Positions 58,569-64,000 of a stretch of 64,000 bases of DNA are shown here, one piece after another (position 1 is the stretch's first letter; each line of letters starts with the position of its first letter). The notes under the pieces were generated by a model. That model did no database searches. It was given only the letters and a program-made list of their open reading frames with translations, and was not told where the DNA came from. Source of the stretch: Stictocephala bisonia (Eukaryota; Arthropoda; Insecta; Hemiptera; Membracidae); contig JAQJVL010000101.1 of NCBI GenBank assembly GCA_035578905.1, positions 1,021,001 through 1,085,000 on the forward strand, written 5' to 3'. The position numbers were made by a program, and so were the translations under genes.

Positions 58569-58640
58569 GCCCACCCCGTCACTTGCTTTGCTAGAGTAAC
58601 CTTTGTCTTCGGCCTATGATTTTAGAATGCAAATATTAGT
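58569..58640. repeat. Dispersed repeat, copy 2
   Basis: Matches 11887-11964 in order: CCCCGTCACT, GCTAGAG, CTTCGGCCT, CAAATATTAGT. Confidence 0.7.
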
Positions 58641-58720
58641 ATTCCGGTAGAATACAAATATTTCCAGCATTAGTCTACTTAAATTGTATAAGATAAAATC
58701 ATAATATTTAAACGTATCAA

Positions 58721-59257
58721 CAGTAGCTCACTCACTGCAGTGTCACCTACTATCTACAGTACCTCACTCACTGTAGTGTCACCTAGTATCTACAGTAGCT
58801 CACTCACTGTAGTGTCACCTAGTATCTACAGTAGCTCACTCACTGTAGTGTCACCTAGTATCTACAGTAGCTCACTCACTGTAGTGTCACCTAGTATCTA
58901 CAAAAGCTCACTCACTGTAGTGTCACCTAGTATCTACAGTAGCTCACTCACTGTAGTGTCACCTAGTATCTACAGTAGCTCACTCACTGTAGTGTCACCT
59001 AGTATCTACAGTAGCTCACTCACTGTAGTGTCACCTACTATCTACAGTAGCTCACTCACTGTAGTGTCACCTAGTATCTACAGTAGCTCACTCACTGTAG
59101 TGTCACCTACTATCTACAGTAGCTCACTCACTGTAGTGTCACCTAGTATCTACAGTAGCTCACTCACTGTAGTGTCACCTACTATCTACAGTAGCTCACT
59201 CACTGTAGTGTCACCTACTATCTACAGTAGCTCACTCACTGTAGTGTCACCTACTAT
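58721..59257. repeat. 36-bp minisatellite, 15 copies
   Basis: Unit of 36 bp: CAGTAGCTCACTCACTGTAG, then TGTCACCTAGTATCTA. Units differ mainly at one site (CTAGTATC or CTACTATC), which is mixed in the right half. It is unrelated to the G4 36-bp family. A 177-codon plus frame with VVSPSIYSSSLT repeats exists because 36 is divisible by 3, and is not supported as a gene. Confidence 0.96.
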
Positions 59258-59344
59258 TACAAATAACCGATGATATTAGTTAGCCTATTTTATAATTTTG
59301 TAGATAGTTAGTTTCATGTAGATACATAACAAATCTTTGTTCTT

Positions 59345-59960
59345 TCATTTAAGACTTAAAATCCAGTAGTTTGTTTCAACACAATGAACTGTAAACTGCT
59401 GGAAAAGGAGGTAAAGATACGAACTTTATGATAATCATACTATTACATCAACGTAAATGACACTGATGACATAAATTCTCGCCAGCACGACTCATTCATC
59501 AGATTGACTTCGAGCATTCCCGCCGGCACAACTCGTTCATCAGATTAACGATGTGAATTCAAACCAGCACGACTTATTCATCAGATTTACAACGAGCATT
59601 CCCACCAGCACGACTCGTGCATCAGATTGACGACGAACATTCCCACTGTCACGATTCATGAATCAGATTAACGACAAGCTTTCCCACCAACATGGCTCGT
59701 GCATCAAATTGACGAAGAACATTCCCACCGGCTCGACTCATGCTTCATATTGACGCCTTGCACTTCCACCAGCACGACTCAATCACCAAATAACGACGTG
59801 CTTACCCAGCGGTACGACTCCATGCATCAGATTAACGACATGCATTCTCACCGCCATCATATTGACGACAAGCATTCCCACCGGCACGACTCGTACATCA
59901 GATTGACGACAAGAGTTCTCACCGGCAAGACCCTGATAATGTGACTCCATCCCCACTAGT
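59345..59960. repeat. 41-bp minisatellite family, locus 2, with both flanks
   Basis: About 11 diverged 41-bp units (about 59455-59930) with ATTCCCACCGGCACGACTC and CATCAGATTGACGAC. The left flank CAGTAGTTTGTTTCAA and ACTGTAAACTGCTGG matches locus 1. The right end CACCGGCAAGACCCTGATAA and TGACTC matches the right end of locus 3. This copy bridges the other two. Confidence 0.92.
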
Positions 59961-60184
59961 ACCAATCCTTGTATTCCATATCCATCCTTAGTAGGCCATA
60001 TCCTTCCCTATGTGTATTATTCCTGTTAGCCCACCTATACTATCTTTATAAATGTGACTCAAGATGGTCACAAATGTTACATATCAATTATTTTGTACAG
60101 TCAGTAAATTTGTTGTCAATTTGATTAAATACTGTTTAAATATTGATAGTAAACTAAAATATAACCGCCACAGAGAAGTAATTT

Positions 60185-60260
60185 ATGACGAGGGAGGCTT
60201 TGGTGTACGGGCTTAGCTATAAGACGCAGCGCCAAGGTGCAAATCCTGGTCGCATTGTAA
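60185..60260 (+). mobile_element. Weak tRNA-like segment, possible SINE relic
   Basis: GGTGCAAATCC at 60236-60246 resembles a B box and TTGGTGTACGGGC upstream a very poor A box. No stems are convincing. Confidence 0.2.
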
Positions 60261-61143
60261 ATTTCAACTGTGGGCCACGGAAGCACCTTACCCGGACATT
60301 TGTCACTGGCCTTTGTACCCACTACGTCACTTCCGGTGAAACCCTAATTACTTTCTTTGCCGTTAGTTAGTTGTGATTTAAGATTGCACTCTGTCGCTCC
60401 AACCCTTCTCTCAACGGTCATTACCTATTCAAGCTGAAACAATAAACTGAGAAAAACTGGCTGATTAATTATGTTATCTGTTATTTCAAATAAAGAATAT
60501 TTACTTGGTTTTAATGTTTTCTTGGCTATAGAAACTTGTGGTTTTGTTTAGTTTGTCAACGCATAGTGTTTCGGTAAGCAAGTGGACTGTTAATTAAACT
60601 TGCTAGCCCCAAAGCAACAAATCGGAATGAGACAAATTATAATAAACATATATTATATTTGTAATATGACGTATGTGACAGCGCATTCTGACTTAATGGA
60701 GATATATAGCTTAGCAGTAACAAATTTAGGTGTTTAAAAGAAAATATGATGATGATTTTTAATAGTCCAAACCAAAACTGTTAGTATCAGTCAAGATTTA
60801 ATCAAAGTCTCTGTCGACTCGTTTCCTTTGTATTTTCAATTATAATATGAAGAGAATTATAAAATACAACAAAAACATAGAAACATTACCTGCAAAGGAA
60901 TATGAAATAAATGAAAATTACAAACTACGGTATGATCAATATCATCAAGTATTACATAAGATGTTGTTCAACTATCGACTTTCAACGTTAAAAGTGACAA
61001 GAAATGTCAACCTTTTATTAAAAACAAAATTATAATCTTAATTATATATCTTGAGGAAAGCTTACAAAAACCCCCATTTTATACAACAAATGTTCCTATT
61101 CAAAGGACCATATTGCAAGCCCTTCGACACGCGCTACTTTGAC

Positions 61144-61158
61144 GGGGGGAGGGGGGGG
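61144..61158 (+). repeat. G-run (6 G, A, 8 G)
   Basis: Six G, one A, then eight G. Prone to quadruplex formation or sequencing error. Confidence 0.9.
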
Positions 61159-61971
61159 AGTGCGCTCTTTCAAACATGACTTAAGATCAACTTTTTATAA
61201 GGACAAATTTCAATGTCAATTGCCTGCTCTTCTTCAACCCACTGGAAGCTATCTCTTTATATCTGAAGCATTTGATATCTGTGTATAATAGTGGATATTT
61301 TTAATTATTTTACGAACTCTCTCTTGCAGTATGTCAAGGTTTGTTCTACTATCAGACATTCTAATTTTAAGACACTGCTTGTTACATCTATAAATATAAA
61401 TTTCATATATAGTGCAATTTTTATAATGGTAAACTCAGGGTGTGGAAGTGGCGGTAGGCAAGGGGCGAGGAAGATTATCGTTGTAAAGGGCATGTTACAA
61501 ACATTCGCTCAAATTAGGTCACTCGATGCAGGAGTGACTCATTGGACTGCATTCATTGGTTTAGGTTAGTAGTGCACGACCGAGTCTACGGTTATAAAAA
61601 TAGTACTATACTATTGAACGACTGATCATAGTTTCTCAAAAACTAGATTCGGTTTGAACCACGAAATTTGCACAGATTTTCTTTATAGACTCTAGATGAG
61701 TACCTATAGAAGATTTTTAAAAGTGTCGTCTCAAAAAGCAAAAAAAATATAAAAAAATAGTCTACATATCTTGGTACCAGTTAATTACAGCCTTTGTTAC
61801 CATTCACCAAACTAATTAGAGAGCTTAGAACAGTGCAACAACACAAGACGTTATTTTTTATCAATTTAAGCATGCAGTTTGAATAAAATTAACTCGTTCA
61901 TATACGTCCTTTTTAGGCAGAGTTATAATATGGTCTCAACTACTCCAAACACCCAAGTCTACTACCTAAAT

Positions 61972-61985
61972 CCCCCCCCCCCCCC
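61972..61985 (+). repeat. C14 homopolymer
   Basis: Fourteen consecutive C between AT-rich sequence and a GC-richer segment leading into locus 3. Confidence 0.95.
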
Positions 61986-62110
61986 AGCATGGATGAAGGC
62001 TGCGATCCACAACTGAGCCTTCAGACAGAGTCCCATGGTGAGACCGTAGGCCGAGATCTACAAATGGGGCTGCAGACAGAAATACTTCGTGAGACCACAG
62101 GCCGAACTTC

Positions 62111-63835
62111 TCTACGAGGCAGAAGGTTGATTACCACCGGCACGACTCGTGCATCAGATTGACGACAAGAGTTACTACCACGACTCGTGCATCAGACTGA
62201 CGACGAGAGTTCTCACCGGCACGACTGATGCATCAGATTGACGACAAGCATTCCCACCGGCACGACTGATGCATCAGATTGTCGACAAGCATTCCCACCG
62301 GCACGACTGATGCATCAGATTGTCGACAAGCATTCCCACCGGCACGACTCATGCATCAGATTGACGACAAGCATTCCCACCGGCACGACTCATGCATCAG
62401 ATTGACGACAAGCATTCCCACCGGCACGACTCATGCATCAGATTGACGACAAGCATTCCCACCGGCACGACTCATCCATCAGATTGACGACAAGCATTCC
62501 CACCGGCACGACTCATCCATCAGATTGACGACAAGCATTCTCACCGGCACGACTCATGCATCAGATTGACGACAAGCATTCCCACCGGCACGACTCATCC
62601 ATCAGATTGACGACAAGCATTCTCACCGGCACGACTCATGCATCAGATTGACGACAAGCATTCCCACCGGCACGACTCATCCATCAGATTGACGACAAGC
62701 ATTCTCACCGGCACGACTCATGCATCAGATTGACGACAAGCATTCCCACCGGCACGACTCATGCATCAGATTGACGACAAGCATTCCCACCGGCACGACT
62801 CATCCATCAGATTGACGACAAGCATTCCCACCGGCACGACTCATCCATCAGATTGACGACAAGCATTCTCACCGGCACGACTCATGCATCAGATTGACGA
62901 CAAGCATTCCCACCGGCACGACTCATCCATCAGATTGACGTCAAGCATTCTCACCGGCACGACTCATGCATCAGATTGACGACAAGCATTCCCACCGGCA
63001 CGACTCATCCATCAGATTGACGACAAGCATTCTCACCGGCACGACTCATGCATCAGATTGACGACAAGCATTCCCACCGGCACGACTCATCCATCAGATT
63101 GACGACAAGCATTCCCACCGGCACGACTCATCCATCAGATTGACGACAAGCATTCTCACCGGCACGACTCATGCATCAGATTGACGACAAGCATTCTCAC
63201 CGGCACGACTCATGCATCAGATTGACGACAAGCATTCCCACCGGCACGACTCATCCATCAGATTGACGACAAGCATTCTCACCGGCACGACTCATGCATC
63301 AGATTGACGACAAGCATTCCCACCGGCACGACTCATCCATCAGATTGACGACAAGCATTCCCACCGGCACGACTCATCCATCAGATTGACGACAAGCATT
63401 CTCACCGGCACGACTCATGCATCAGATTGACGACAAGCATTCCCACCGGCACGACTCATCCATCAGATTGACGACAAGCATTCTCACCGGCACGACTCAT
63501 GCATCAGATTGACGACAAGCATTCCCACCGGCACGACTCATCCATCAGATTGACGACAAGCATTCTCACCGGCACGACTCATGCATCAGATTGACGACAA
63601 GCATTCCCACCGGCACGACTCATCCATCAGATTGACGACAAGCATTCCCACCGGCACGACTGATGCATCAGATTGTCGACAAGCATTCCCACCGGCACGA
63701 CTCATGCATCAGATTGACGACAAGTATTCCCATCGACACGACTCATGCATCAGATGGACGACAAGAGTTCCTACCACGACTCGTGCATCAGACTGACGAC
63801 TAGAGTTCTCACCGGCAAGACCCTGATAATATGAC
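62111..63835. repeat. 41-bp minisatellite family, locus 3, about 41 copies
   Basis: Unit of 41 bp: GACGACAAGCATTCCCACCG, GCACGACTCATGCATC, AGATT. Three main variants exist: CCC with ATGC, CCC with ATCC, and CTC with ATGC. CTC never pairs with ATCC in the units I checked. CTC and ATCC units alternate over long stretches, forming an 82-bp higher-order repeat. The right end (ACCGGCAAGACCCTGATAAT) matches locus 2. Confidence 0.96.
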
Positions 63836-64000
63836 TCTTAACCAGACGAATCTTAATCAGAGTCGCCTGTGAGGACATGGGTGAGCTCTCCCATGAGGCA
63901 TAGGAAGAAATGGGTATGGAGCAAGAGTCTCCAACAAGGAAGCTAGTTCATTATAATATTGGACTGAACTTGTATTTTGTTTAACCTGGACTTCTGTTCT
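63836..64000. other. Unique sequence at window end
   Basis: Short GC-richer segment then AT-rich. Nothing recognised. Confidence 0.4.

Larger units (their letters stand above)
59961..62110. other. Unique sequence with homopolymer runs and a tRNA-like fragment
   Basis: About 2.1 kb without a supported gene. Frames of 61-92 codons (for example 60847-61035 and 61291-61569) lack motifs. The G-run at 61144-61158 and C-run at 61972-61985 are listed separately. Confidence 0.4.

Noticed and set aside
58740..59273. 177-codon Ser-rich repeat protein
   Set aside because: By-product of a 36-bp tandem repeat; starts and stops at the array edges.
61291..61569. 92-codon plus-strand gene
   Set aside because: AT-rich first half, no motif, overlapped by a minus-strand frame; no supporting evidence.

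Overview
This window looks like a gene-poor stretch of an AT-rich animal genome, most likely an arthropod and probably an insect. I base this on the base composition, tRNA-derived SINEs with split A and B boxes, a Tc1/mariner relic flanked by TA, a 5'-truncated non-LTR retrotransposon, palindromic MITE-like elements, many minisatellites, and the absence of bacterial gene structure. The species cannot be fixed from the sequence. No complete protein-coding gene is supported. Most long open frames are by-products of tandem repeats whose period is a multiple of 3, or of a 23-bp repeat that stays open in every forward frame. The best host-gene candidate is one possible exon on the minus strand at about 19979-20235.

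Layout. 0.5-7.4 kb is a near-perfect 61-bp tandem array of about 112 copies. 7.4-21.7 kb is AT-rich single-copy sequence with two tRNA-derived SINEs, a 1345-bp foldback element (14281-15625), smaller palindromic elements (9400-9522, 17160-17382), a GC-rich island with an RFX-type X-box (16.3-16.7 kb) and the candidate exon. 21.7-29.5 kb is a run of minisatellites (periods 43, 36, 40, about 138, 145, 115 and 92 bp). 31-36 kb holds 27-, about 111-, 36- and 46-bp arrays, a tRNA-Leu-like SINE and a perfect hairpin. 36-42 kb is mostly unique AT-rich sequence with a few GC-richer islands. 42.1-46.8 kb is a second, unrelated array with a 58-61 bp period, interrupted by a truncated non-LTR retrotransposon. 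46.8-47.5 kb is a 36-bp G-quadruplex-type array that flips strand in the middle. 47.8-49.0 kb is a Tc1/mariner relic with inverted repeats of roughly 350-370 bp. 50.6-64 kb holds 78-, 23-, 41-, 12- and 36-bp arrays, the 41-bp family occurring at three separate loci.

By my rough addition, tandem arrays fill about 25 of the 64 kb. Two minisatellite families recur at distant loci: the 36-bp G4 family at 23.0, 33.8 and 46.8 kb, and the 41-bp family at 55.2, 59.5 and 62.1 kb, the latter with shared flanks. This suggests they spread by transposition or segmental copying as well as by local slippage. Scattered GC-richer, non-repetitive islands with E-box, CRE-like, homeodomain-like and X-box motifs could be conserved regulatory elements inside a large intron or intergenic region. 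That is inference; nothing in the window identifies a target gene.
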